From an uncultured Bacteroidales bacterium (lineage in GTDB: Bacteria; Bacteroidota; Bacteroidia; Bacteroidales; Muribaculaceae): 64,000 nt of DNA. Both the position numbers and the translations under genes were made by a program. Where the stretch lies: NCBI GenBank assembly GCA_902781045.1, contig CACZHT010000040.1, forward strand, positions 1-64,000, read 5' to 3'. This document shows, in pieces, positions 49,328-57,907 of the stretch. Positions within the stretch are counted from its first letter, which is position 1; every line of letters begins with the position of its first letter. The notes below the pieces were generated by a model. That model saw only the letters and a program-made list of their open reading frames with translations. It did not search any database and was not told the DNA's origin.

Positions 49328-50842
49328 ATGAAGAAAACCCTGACACTCCTATTCGTGACCCTGCTGCTGACTGTCGCCGGCATGCAGGCACAGACGGGCG
49401 ACTTGCCTCGCTCCACACCTGCCCAGCAAGGGATGAGCACGCTGGCCGTCAAGCAATTCGTTGACTCGCTTCTGGCCTTGCCTGCAACCGAAATTCACCA
49501 TGTGATGGTCGTGCGGCATGGCCATGTCGTGGCCGAGGTGCATCCGGCACCTTTCCGCGCCGAGGACACACACACGCTCTACTCGGCCAGCAAGACCTTT
49601 GTCGCCCTGGCCGTGGGGCTGGCCATTGCCGACAACCGCCTGCGTCTGGACGACCGTGTGGCAGCCATCATGCACGACCATCTGCCCGACACCGTCAGTG
49701 ACGAGCTGGCTCAGATGACCGTGGCCCACCTGCTGACCATGAGCAGCGGCATCACGCCCGACTGGCACTTGCGCAACGCGACTGTCGACTGGACGGACAC
49801 ATGGCTGGCCAAGCCTGTCAAAGCACCTGGCGAGCACCTGCTCTACGACTCGATGGCGACCTACCTGCTCTCGGCCATGGTGCAGCGCGTCATGGGCAAG
49901 ACGGTGTTGCAGCTGCTCGAAGAGCGTCTGCTGGCACCGATGCACATCACCGAAGCCGAGTGGGAACTCAGTCCCGAGGGCATCTGCACAGGCGGATGGG
50001 GACTGCGCATACAGGCCGAATCGCTGGCCAAGGTGGGGCTGCTGATGCTGCAGCGCGGGCAGTGGGATGGTCGACAACTGGTGCCAGAGCAGTGGATTGA
50101 CCAGATGACCGAGCGACACATCAACGTCGACAACGCATCCAGCCAAGCACCCACCGACGGCAATCAGGGATACGGCTACCAGCTGTGGCGCTGCAAGTGG
50201 CCCACTGCTTACCGCATGGACGGGGCTTACGGCCAGTATGTGGTGGTGGACCCTGCCACCGACATGGTGGTGGTCATCCTGGGGCTGAGCCGACATGGAC
50301 ATGACGAGCTGGGATGCATCTGGCGACAGCTGATGCCTGCTGTGGACAGCAGCGACAAGGACGTCAGAGGGGCCGAGCGCAAGCTCGCCGCCACATGCAC
50401 ACAGGCTGCACTGCCGCTGCCACAGGGCAAGCGACGATCGACCCGGCTGGCCAATGCCGACTTCAAGCTGCAATCCAACTCCGAGGACATCGACTTGATT
50501 AAGGTCACCGAGAGCGGACAGCAGATGGCCATGCGCCTCTACTTCCGCGACGGCCATGACGAGACCATCGCCATCGGCCATGGACAGTGGACCTACAGCC
50601 ACCTCACCGGAGTGCCGCCATATTCCATCGTCTGCCGCAACCGCTTTGCAGGCCTGCGACACAACTTTGTCGCCGCTGCGGCATACGCATGGACAACGGC
50701 CACCACACTCACCGTGCAGCTGCACTATGTCAACTGGATCAGCGCCATGACACTGGTGTTTGACACCACTGCCTCCACTGTCACCCTCACCAACAACTAC
50801 GGCCAGCCACAAATCATCCCCTGCGCCATCGTGAAGCAGTAA
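49328..50842 (+). CDS. Secreted serine hydrolase, class C beta-lactamase family
   Basis: 504 residues with a signal peptide (MKKTLTLLFVTLLLTVAGMQ). The beta-lactamase/DD-peptidase fold is marked by the active-site SxxK in TLYSASKTFVALAVGLA, a YxS/N site in LLYDSMATYLLSAMV, VAHLLTMSSGITPDW, and GWGLRIQAESLAKVGLLML typical of esterase-like members. A beta-rich C-terminal region follows. Such enzymes are more often peptidases or esterases than true lactamases. The start was fixed by the signal peptide; the 5' region holds MITE copy 2 and a duplicated CAACCCGCAACCCATCAC spacer. xerD follows after 12 bases and may be read through. Confidence 0.87.
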   Translation: MKKTLTLLFVTLLLTVAGMQAQTGDLPRSTPAQQGMSTLAVKQFVDSLLALPATEIHHVMVVRHGHVVAEVHPAPFRAEDTHTLYSASKTFVALAVGLAIADNRLRLDDRVAAIMHDHLPDTVSDELAQMTVAHLLTMSSGITPDWHLRNATVDWTDTWLAKPVKAPGEHLLYDSMATYLLSAMVQRVMGKTVLQLLEERLLAPMHITEAEWELSPEGICTGGWGLRIQAESLAKVGLLMLQRGQWDGRQLVPEQWIDQMTERHINVDNASSQAPTDGNQGYGYQLWRCKWPTAYRMDGAYGQYVVVDPATDMVVVILGLSRHGHDELGCIWRQLMPAVDSSDKDVRGAERKLAATCTQAALPLPQGKRRSTRLANADFKLQSNSEDIDLIKVTESGQQMAMRLYFRDGHDETIAIGHGQWTYSHLTGVPPYSIVCRNRFAGLRHNFVAAAAYAWTTATTLTVQLHYVNWISAMTLVFDTTASTVTLTNNYGQPQIIPCAIVKQ

Positions 50843-50854
50843 AATTGGGCTGTG

Positions 50855-51766
50855 ATGAGAGAGATTGCCGACATTGGGCTCGTGAAGCAGGGCTATCTGG
50901 GCTATCTGCGCGTCGAGAGGGGGCTGGCCGAGAATACTGCAGCCGCATACGCCAGCGACGTGGACAAGCTCATTGGCTACCTGGACGAGCAGCGCATCGC
51001 GGTGGAGAAGGCCACCACCGACGACCTGGACCACTTTGTCGCTGCGCTGCACGACCTGGGCATTGGACCACGCTCGGTGGCACGCATCATCTCGGGCATC
51101 AAGAGCTTCTACAAGTACATGCGGCTTGAGGGCTTTACCGACCATAACCCAACACAGCTGCTCGACTCGCCGCAGCTGGGACGACATCTGCCCGAGGTGC
51201 TCACCCTCGACGAAATCGACCGAATGGAGGCCTGCATCGACATGAGCACACCCGAGGGAATACGCAACAGGGCCATCATCGAGACGATGTATGGCTGCGG
51301 ACTGCGAGTGAGCGAGCTGGTGGGGCTGCAGATGTCGCTTGTCTATGCCGACGAGGAGTTCATCGTGGTGCGAGGCAAGGGCGACAAGCAGCGACTGGTG
51401 CCCATCTCGCAGGTGGCTCTGCAGCTGATTGAGCACTATGTGAGGCAGGTACGCCAGACGCTGGTTGTCCGCCGTGGATGTGAGGACATCTTGTTCCTCA
51501 ACCGACGCGGCGGACAACTGTCGCGACAGATGGTGTTCATCGTCATCAAGGGGCTGTGCGAGATGGCTGGCATAAACAAGCGTGTGAGCCCGCACACGCT
51601 GCGACACTCGTTTGCAACACATCTGCTCGAGGGGGGAGCAAACCTGCGCGCCATACAGCAGATGCTGGGACATGAGAGCATCACCACCACCGAGGTCTAT
51701 GTCCACATCGATCGCTCGCGCCTGCGCCGCGAAATCTTGCAGCACCACCCGCGCAACGCCAGGTAG
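50855..51766 (+). CDS. xerD: Tyrosine recombinase XerD
   Basis: 303 residues, normal XerC/D length. N-terminal SAM-like domain (LGYLRVERGLAENTAAAYAS) and a catalytic domain with the full set R-K-H-R-H-Y: Arg in YGCGLRVSELVGL, Lys in VVRGKGDKQR, His/Arg in SPHTLRHSFATHLLEGG, His in MLGHESITTTEVY and the nucleophile Tyr in VYVHIDR. It resolves chromosome dimers at dif with its partner. No IS or prophage surrounds it, so a housekeeping role is preferred. ATG 50855 is used rather than the GTG just before it. Confidence 0.93.
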   Translation: MREIADIGLVKQGYLGYLRVERGLAENTAAAYASDVDKLIGYLDEQRIAVEKATTDDLDHFVAALHDLGIGPRSVARIISGIKSFYKYMRLEGFTDHNPTQLLDSPQLGRHLPEVLTLDEIDRMEACIDMSTPEGIRNRAIIETMYGCGLRVSELVGLQMSLVYADEEFIVVRGKGDKQRLVPISQVALQLIEHYVRQVRQTLVVRRGCEDILFLNRRGGQLSRQMVFIVIKGLCEMAGINKRVSPHTLRHSFATHLLEGGANLRAIQQMLGHESITTTEVYVHIDRSRLRREILQHHPRNAR

Positions 51767-51811
51767 GCGTGTAGGCATCCTCTTCAGTGATGGGTTCCAG
51801 CGAGCCTCCCC

Positions 51812-51852
51812 TCCCCTTTCCCAAAGGGGAGGGGCTAGGGGTGGGGTTTTGA
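51812..51852. repeat. CCCCTTTCCCAAAGGGG palindromic repeat
   Basis: CTCCCCTTTCCCAAAGGGGA forms a perfect palindrome-like hairpin followed by GGGGTGGGG. The same unit, interrupted by the MITE, is seen at 36131-36335 and its left half at about 51891-51912. Confidence 0.75.
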
Positions 51853-51912
51853 GGCAATGCTCAATCCTCAATGCACAATGACTGTCTGGCAGCTTCCCCT
51901 CCCCTTTCCCAA

Positions 51913-51941
51913 GAGGCTGTTGAAAAAGTACAGGCAAATAA
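51913..51941. mobile_element. Solitary left end of the MITE family
   Basis: GAGGCTGTTGAAAAAGTACA and GGCAAATAA match the left end of copies 1 and 2 with two differences from copy 1. No right end is present; a 13-bp hairpin follows instead. Confidence 0.75.
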
Positions 51942-51968
51942 ACCATAACTTCAGGGAAGTTATGGTTT
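51940..51968. terminator. Short hairpin next to the MITE end
   Basis: AAACCATAACTTC and GAAGTTATGGTTT pair perfectly with a 3-base loop; no long T run. Might be a terminator for xerD or part of the broken element. Confidence 0.35.
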
Positions 51969-52009
51969 AGAGGCGAGGCCGAGGGCAGGTCAGTCATGTT
52001 TTAACATTT

Positions 52010-52037
52010 GGCGAAAAAGAACCGTCCCCAATTCGCC
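52010..52037. repeat. REP-like element with AACCGTCCCCAATTCGCC
   Basis: GGCGAAAAAGAACCGTCCCC plus AATTCGCC matches one arm of the inverted repeat at 14073-14135. Confidence 0.65.
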
Positions 52038-52043
52038 AAAAAA

Positions 52044-52074
52044 GAATGCCGCCCCCATTGTGGGGGCGGCATTC
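52044..52074 (-). terminator. Terminator of the susC-susD operon (minus)
   Basis: GAATGCCGCCCCCA pairs with TGGGGGCGGCATTC (14 bp); on the minus strand TTTTTT follows directly. It lies 22 bases past the susD stop. Confidence 0.92.
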
Positions 52075-52095
52075 ATTGAGGGGATAATCAGACGA

Positions 52096-53793
52096 TTACC
52101 AGCCGGGGTTCTGGGTGGTACCGTCGTGGCTGTTCTTGATCTGGTTGGTGGGGATGGGATAGAAGTAGTACTTCTTGTCGAAGGTGCGCTGTGCGGTCCA
52201 GGGCACTGCGTAGCCATTGTCAAGCACCACCTCGCAGTCGGGCACGGCGGCCAGGTTGGCACCGCGCACGATGTTGGGATACTTGCTGGTGTCCAGCTTG
52301 TCGAGCTGGTGCCAACGCACGAGATCCCAGTAGCGGTTGCCGTCGGTCATGAGCTCGCAGCGACGAGCGCGGCGAATCTCCCAAATCAGGCTGCTCACGC
52401 CATGGTTGTTGGCGGGGTCAGCCTCGGGGTTCAGGGTCAGTCCGGGCAGACCGGCACGCTGCTGCAGCTTGTTGACACTGTTGTCCAGGTCGCTCTGGGT
52501 GATGTTGCCCAGCTCGGCCTTAGCCTCGGCAAAGTTCAGATAAATCTGAGCCAGCCAGTAGATAGGAGCGTCGGTGTAACCGGTGCCGATGTTGTTGCAG
52601 TAGTAAATCTGCGACGTGGCGCTGGGGTCACCCATCTTGTCGGTGTAGTACTTGGCGATGGTGTAGGCCGTCGACGAGGTCATCTCGGCCAGGTCGCCGC
52701 GGGCATTGCCGTGACCCTTGAATGCCAGGGTGTGGTCGATGAGCACGCCCAGGCGCTTGTCGCGCACGCTCAGCATCTTGTCCAGGTTGTACTTGCCGTC
52801 GATGAGCTCGGGAGCGTCATCGGTGTCCAGGCCGGTGGTGGCCAGGGGCTTGCCGTCGGTGAAGAGGAATGCGTCGATGGCGTCCTTGCTGATGCCGCTC
52901 TGGGCGGTCGAGCCGCTGGTGTAGTCGACGGTGCTGTGACCCAGCACATCTTTCTCATAGTGGCGGCAGAAGATCACCTCGCTGTTGCCCGTCAGGCTCA
53001 GGGCGTTGTAGATCTCACCATAGTTCTCGGTGAGGCTGTAACCGCCTCCCATAATCTGCTGCGAGGCGCTGACGCACTCGCTGAGGTAGGTCTGCGCACG
53101 GTTGGCATCGGCAGCCTTGCCGTTGTCGGCCTGGGTGCGATACTTGCAGTAGGTGCCCTCAAAGAGGCAGATCTCGCTCTTCATGGCCAGTGCCAGGTCC
53201 TTGCTCCACGACACCTTGTTGCCATTGCCGATGTTGGCGATGGCATAGTTCAGGTCTTCAAGCACCTTGTCCATGACCACATCGCGGTCGGTGCGAGTGC
53301 CAGAGACATACTCATCGTCGGTGCTGAGCACCACATGGTCTTGCCACTGCACGTCGCCATAGCGCTTGACCAGCAGATAGTAGTTATAGGCGCGGTTCAG
53401 GCGGGCGATAGCCATGTACTTGGCTTTGACATCGTCGGCCAGGGTCGACGAGGTCATGCCCTCGAGCAGATAGTTGCTGCGGCGAATCTCGGTGAACGGC
53501 GAGTTCCATGACGAGGAACTCTGCGGCACGCTGGTGAAAGTCCAGTTCTCAAACTCGCGGTAGACCTGGTCGTCGGTCAGTGTCGAGAAGTAGAACGATC
53601 CGCCTGTTCCTTGATAACCGTAGCCCGAGAAGTTGCCATACATCGAGTTGGTGTAGTTCTCGACCTGTGTGGCGTTGTTCCAGAAACTGGGGTCGTTGGT
53701 AAACTTGTCGCGCGGTGTGACATCGAGCATGTCATTGCAACCGGCCATGGCCAGTGTCAGGCCGACAAGTCCCAGTAAATATGCTTTTTTCAT
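52096..53793 (-). CDS. SusD/RagB-family nutrient-binding lipoprotein (operon 1)
   Basis: 565 residues. Lipoprotein signal with lipidated Cys19 (MKKAYLLGLVGLTLAMAGCN), then a SusD fold: DMLDVTPRDKFTNDPSFWNN at the start, TPR-like helices (MAIARLNRAYNYYLLVKRYG), IYLNFAEAKAELGN, and the C-terminal RRARRCELMTDGNRYWDLVR and FYPIPTNQI, ending QNPGW. SusD caps the SusC channel and binds glycan or peptide at the cell surface. Its operon partner is the receptor upstream. The ligand cannot be inferred and no enzyme is encoded nearby. ATG 53793 is used rather than the TTG three codons upstream. Confidence 0.94.
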   Translation of the reverse strand: MKKAYLLGLVGLTLAMAGCNDMLDVTPRDKFTNDPSFWNNATQVENYTNSMYGNFSGYGYQGTGGSFYFSTLTDDQVYREFENWTFTSVPQSSSSWNSPFTEIRRSNYLLEGMTSSTLADDVKAKYMAIARLNRAYNYYLLVKRYGDVQWQDHVVLSTDDEYVSGTRTDRDVVMDKVLEDLNYAIANIGNGNKVSWSKDLALAMKSEICLFEGTYCKYRTQADNGKAADANRAQTYLSECVSASQQIMGGGYSLTENYGEIYNALSLTGNSEVIFCRHYEKDVLGHSTVDYTSGSTAQSGISKDAIDAFLFTDGKPLATTGLDTDDAPELIDGKYNLDKMLSVRDKRLGVLIDHTLAFKGHGNARGDLAEMTSSTAYTIAKYYTDKMGDPSATSQIYYCNNIGTGYTDAPIYWLAQIYLNFAEAKAELGNITQSDLDNSVNKLQQRAGLPGLTLNPEADPANNHGVSSLIWEIRRARRCELMTDGNRYWDLVRWHQLDKLDTSKYPNIVRGANLAAVPDCEVVLDNGYAVPWTAQRTFDKKYYFYPIPTNQIKNSHDGTTQNPGW

Positions 53794-53903
53794 ATATTTC
53801 AAATTTTCTGAAAGATTAATTTAAGTGTTTTGAGTTTCAAGTTTTCTGTTTCAAGCATTCGATTGAATGTCTACAAACTTTAAACTATAAACTATAAACT
53901 GTG

Positions 53904-56900
53904 TTAGAAAGTCAGCTGCAAGCCGAACGACCAGCTGCGGGTCATAGGATAGGTACGGCCCCAGGTGCCATAGCCCAGCGCGCCCTGACCGGCGTTCATC
54001 TCGGGGTCGATGGGCAGGTTGCCGCTGCCCTTGTGCAGCAGACACAGGTTGTTGACGCTGGCATAGAAGCGCAGACGCTGGATGTAGACCTTCTTGGTCA
54101 GCTCGGTGGGCAGGGTGTAGCCCAGAGTGACGTTCTTCAGGCGCAGATAGCTCATGTCGACCAGATACTTGGTCTGGGGATAGTAGTTGTGGCAACCACC
54201 CTCACCGGCCACGCCGGTGACATTGCCGCCATACTCGTTGCCGGGATAGAGGCAGGGGAAGTCGTTGCTCTCGCTGATGTTGACGATGCCATTGGCAGGG
54301 TCATAGACATTGTAGCTCGTCTGGTTGGCATAGATGGCAAGGTCGGCCTCACGCATCATCGGGAAGACAAATGCCGACTGGGTCCACATGTCGCGCTTGC
54401 CCACGCCCTGGAAGAACAGGTCGAGGTCAAAGCCCTTGAACGTGCCGCCCAGGCGGAAGCTGTACTCATAACGCGGCAGGCAGTTGCCGATGACCTTGAG
54501 GTCGCCGTGATTGTCCTCGGTGCCGTCGCCGCCATCAATCTTGCCGTCATTGTTCAGATCCTTGTACTTGATGTCGCCGGGGCCGAAGACGAAGTTCTGC
54601 GTCTGGATGCCGGTCTGGTCGGCGATACCGTCCTTGTAGATCCACTTGCCATTGTCATCCTTGCCGTTGAAGTCGGCCTCGGTGAAGTAGCGGTCGGTCT
54701 CGAAGCCCCAGATGTCGCCCCAAGTCATGCCCTCGTAGGCATAGGTCGGGTCGAGCGGGTGGCCCACCTGCTTGGTGTCCTGGCTCCACTTGGTCACCTT
54801 GACCTTGCTGTCGCCGATGCTGAAGTTGGCATACAGGCCCAGGTCCTTGTTGATCTGCTTGCGCCAGTTGATGGTCACCTCCCAGCCACGCGAACGCAGC
54901 GTACCATTGTTCATGTAGGGGGTGCTTGCACCCACGCTGGGGGGCAGAGCTGCACCGGGTGCGAGCATGTCGGTGGTCAGACGCTGGAACCACTCGGCGC
55001 TCAGCGTAATCTGGTCGTTGAGGAAGCCCAGGTCAAGACCGACGTTGGTGGTCTTGATGCGCTCCCAGGTCAGTGTGGGAGACACCCAGGTGGGGATGCC
55101 GAACGAGTTGAGCTTGGCAGTGCCGGTGCCCAGATAGTTCATCTGGCTGGCGGCGATGGTGCTCAGGAACATGTTGCTACCCACGGCCTCGTTGCCGATC
55201 GTACCGTAGGAGAAGCGTACCTTACCGTTCGACACCACGTCGCGAATCTTGTCCCAGTAAGCCTCCTGGCTGAAGCGATAGCCCAGCGAGAACGAGGGGA
55301 AGAATGCCCAGCGGTCGCTGGCGGGGAAGCTCGACGAACCGTCGTAGCGGCCGTTGACCTCAAACAGATAGATGCCCTTGTAGTCATAGTTGATACGGGC
55401 AAAGTAACCGGCCGTTGCATAGTCGCCACGGAACCAGGGCAGCAGGTTGCTCGTGCCGCTGGTGCTGCTAGTGATGGTCGAGCGAGTCAGGTCGCCGTAG
55501 GCCAGGTTCAGCTCGGGATAGTCGGTCGAGTAGAGCTCCTTGCGGTCGGCGCGGAAGTAGTCATATTTGCGCTTCTCGCCGGTGACACCGGCCATGACCT
55601 TGATGTTGTGAGCGTCGTTGATGCTCTTCATGTACTCCAGATAGGCGTTGCCCGTCCAGGTGCCGGCCTTGATGTTCTGGCGCGATGTGCCCGAACTGCT
55701 CTGGCCAACGATGTAACCCGGGTTGACACCGCTCCAGTTCATGCCGTAGATGGGGAAGTCGCTCCACGACATGTTGGCGTTGTTCACCTGATAGGTGAAG
55801 TCGGCGTTCAGGGTCAGGTCCTTGGTGAGGTGTGCGCGGATAAAGGCGGTGGCCTTGAGCTCGTCGTTCATGATGCGACGGCGGTCGGCCTGCTTCTGCA
55901 TGGCGATGACGCGGAAGTCGTTGCCGTCAATCGAGCCGCTGGGGATGAAGAACGAACCCCAACGCCAGATGTACTGGTACATGTTGTTGTAGGTCTCGGC
56001 GCGGTTCATGTTGCGGCGGTTGAAGGTCATGCGGGCACCCACGGTCAGCCAGTCGGTGACGTCGGTCGAGAAGTTGACGCTGGCGTTGTAGCGCTGACGC
56101 TTGCCGGTGTTCCAGGGCATGAGGTCCTCCTTGCCACTGTAGCCGAAGGCGGCGCGGAAGGTGGTGCGGCCGCTCGAGCCGTCCACACTCACGTTGTGGC
56201 TCTGAGAGGGAGCGGCGTTCTGATACCAAATCTTCTTGATGTCGAAGTCGGCATAGTAGAACGGCTGGTTGCCAACAAAGCGATAGTCACCCACGTTGTT
56301 CTCGTCGACGTAGGGGCGCATCTCGCCGTAGCCAATCTTGCCGCTGTTCTGCTCTTTCCACTTCTCGGCGTAGGGCAGCAGCTGGTCGAAGTACATACCG
56401 AACAGCTCGACCGATGCGCCCGGCGACTGACGCTCCTTGGCCATCAGAGCGGCCTTGAGCTGGGTGGGCACGTCGGGGAAGTCGGGCAGATAAGTTGCGT
56501 GATCCCACGCGAAGTTGTTGTCATAGCGGATGTTGATGCGGTCTTCCTTCTTACCGGTCTTGGTGGTGATGAGGATGACACCGAATGCGGCGCGCGTGCC
56601 ATAGATGGCGGCCGACGACGCATCCTTGAGCACACTCACTGTGGCGATGTCGGCACCGTTGATCATCGACAGGTCGTCGACGGCAACACCGTCAACCACA
56701 ATCAGGGGGTTGGACACGGCACCGTTGCTCAGCGTACCCACGCCACGGATGGTGAGCGAGGGAGAGTCCTCGAGGCTGCCGCTGTTGCTGATCACCGTCA
56801 GGCCGGGCACTGCACCCTGCAGAGCCTTGGCCACGTCCTGCTCGGGACGCGACGAGAGGGTCTTGTCAACATCGACCACCGACACGGCACCGGTGAGGTT

Positions 56901-57278
56901 GACCTTCTTCTGCTGGCCGTAACCCACCACCACGACCTCGTCGAGCAGTGCGTTGTCCTCCTCAAGGACCACGCTCAGGTTTGCACCTTGGTTGAGGGTG
57001 ACTGTCTTGTAGCCAATATACGAGACTTGAATCTTGCCCTTGCCCGAAGTCTTGAGCGAGAATCGTCCGTTGACATCGGTTGCTGTACCACGGGTGGTAC
57101 CCACCTCTTGCACACTGGCACCAATGACGGGTTCACCGTTGGCATCGGTCACAGTGCCAGTCACTGTGCTGGTCTGTGCCATGGCAACAAAGCCCACACC
57201 CGAGTCCATCGACGTGAACCCGGCGGGAGCCCCGCAAGCCAGAGCCAGTGCAGCTAACAATACGCATTGTTTTTTCAT
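53904..57278 (-). CDS. SusC/RagA-family TonB-dependent receptor (operon 1)
   Basis: 1124 residues. Signal peptide (MKKQCVLLAALALACGAPAG), an N-terminal carboxypeptidase-like domain (VTGTVTDANGEPVIGASVQE ... VSYIGYKTVTL), the TonB box region with DEVVVVGYGQQKK, plug domain (VAKALQGAVPGLTVISNSGS, PLIVVDGVAVDDLSM, VLKDASSAAIYGTRAAFGVI) and a long barrel ending RSWSFGLQLTF with terminal Phe. It imports a SusD-bound ligand with TonB energy. susD follows after 110 bases. The start ATG 57278 has a leader almost the same as that of the divergent susC at 57908. Confidence 0.96.
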   Translation of the reverse strand: MKKQCVLLAALALACGAPAGFTSMDSGVGFVAMAQTSTVTGTVTDANGEPVIGASVQEVGTTRGTATDVNGRFSLKTSGKGKIQVSYIGYKTVTLNQGANLSVVLEEDNALLDEVVVVGYGQQKKVNLTGAVSVVDVDKTLSSRPEQDVAKALQGAVPGLTVISNSGSLEDSPSLTIRGVGTLSNGAVSNPLIVVDGVAVDDLSMINGADIATVSVLKDASSAAIYGTRAAFGVILITTKTGKKEDRINIRYDNNFAWDHATYLPDFPDVPTQLKAALMAKERQSPGASVELFGMYFDQLLPYAEKWKEQNSGKIGYGEMRPYVDENNVGDYRFVGNQPFYYADFDIKKIWYQNAAPSQSHNVSVDGSSGRTTFRAAFGYSGKEDLMPWNTGKRQRYNASVNFSTDVTDWLTVGARMTFNRRNMNRAETYNNMYQYIWRWGSFFIPSGSIDGNDFRVIAMQKQADRRRIMNDELKATAFIRAHLTKDLTLNADFTYQVNNANMSWSDFPIYGMNWSGVNPGYIVGQSSSGTSRQNIKAGTWTGNAYLEYMKSINDAHNIKVMAGVTGEKRKYDYFRADRKELYSTDYPELNLAYGDLTRSTITSSTSGTSNLLPWFRGDYATAGYFARINYDYKGIYLFEVNGRYDGSSSFPASDRWAFFPSFSLGYRFSQEAYWDKIRDVVSNGKVRFSYGTIGNEAVGSNMFLSTIAASQMNYLGTGTAKLNSFGIPTWVSPTLTWERIKTTNVGLDLGFLNDQITLSAEWFQRLTTDMLAPGAALPPSVGASTPYMNNGTLRSRGWEVTINWRKQINKDLGLYANFSIGDSKVKVTKWSQDTKQVGHPLDPTYAYEGMTWGDIWGFETDRYFTEADFNGKDDNGKWIYKDGIADQTGIQTQNFVFGPGDIKYKDLNNDGKIDGGDGTEDNHGDLKVIGNCLPRYEYSFRLGGTFKGFDLDLFFQGVGKRDMWTQSAFVFPMMREADLAIYANQTSYNVYDPANGIVNISESNDFPCLYPGNEYGGNVTGVAGEGGCHNYYPQTKYLVDMSYLRLKNVTLGYTLPTELTKKVYIQRLRFYASVNNLCLLHKGSGNLPIDPEMNAGQGALGYGTWGRTYPMTRSWSFGLQLTF

Positions 57279-57907
57279 AAGCACATGTTTTTGATTAAGT
57301 TATTAAATTGTTTGTTTCCGTCTAGTCATTATCATTATTGCTTCTCGCCCAGCCGTTGCAAATCCGGTCATGCGAAAATCGGCACAAAATTGAAGATATT
57401 TTTTGAAACAAGCAAATTTTTTAAGGGATTTTTTGCGATATGGTGCAGTTGCATCAGTTAAACCGTTGAATCTGGTTATTGTTCCGCGGAAGAATGGACA
57501 TTCTTGCTACCCAAAACGACACCAAATGCGACTACTGCACATGGTCACCACAATAAACTGAAATCAATAGTCGGCTAATTTTATTGAGTTTGATGTGCAA
57601 AAAAAACTAAAAAAATTTGCCTATGTTGTCAAAATTCTTCAAATTTGTAGCTTGAATTGCGAAATATAGAGCAATATATTTGCAATCTAGAATGTAAACA
57701 GTTGTTAAACAACTTGATAACATATAGGCAAAATGCATCCTGCTGGCTTTTGAGCCACTTGTCCCAAGGGCATGGGCAAGCAAAATTTACCCAAAGGGTA
57801 GGCATTTGCGAGCGGCAGACTATGCTATTGAACAATTATAAACTTGAAGAACCAAAATATTTAATGATTAGTAACATAAATTTTGTTTCACTAAAAAACA
57901 TGTGCGT
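57279..57907. other. 630-bp divergent intergenic region between two susC genes
   Basis: AT-rich, gene-free. Plus strand: TATATTTG at 57675-57682 is the best promoter match and would give a leader of about 225 bases for susC2, containing a GGGCATGGGCAAGC stretch and TACCCAAAGGGTA inverted repeat (about 57788-57800). For the minus-strand susC1 no clear TAnnTTTG was found. No regulator gene (SusR, sigma/anti-sigma, hybrid two-component) is present here. Confidence 0.5.
57675..57682 (+). promoter_or_regulatory. Promoter -7 element candidate for susC2 (TATATTTG)
   Basis: TATATTTG with a TTG about 20 bases upstream (TAGCTTGAATTGC); 226 bases before ATG 57908. Confidence 0.45.

Noticed and set aside
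50855..51766. XerD-like gene as a phage or element integrase
   Set aside because: Length and motifs fit housekeeping XerD, and no attachment-site duplication or phage genes flank it.
49349..51997. Long minus-strand frame spanning the serine hydrolase and xerD
   Set aside because: Crosses two well-supported plus-strand genes and lacks any family feature.
53901..57257. Very long open frame on the plus strand opposite susC1
   Set aside because: It is antisense to a clear TonB receptor, has low-complexity Val/Gly/Ala/His composition and no domain. It arises from GC-biased codon third positions.
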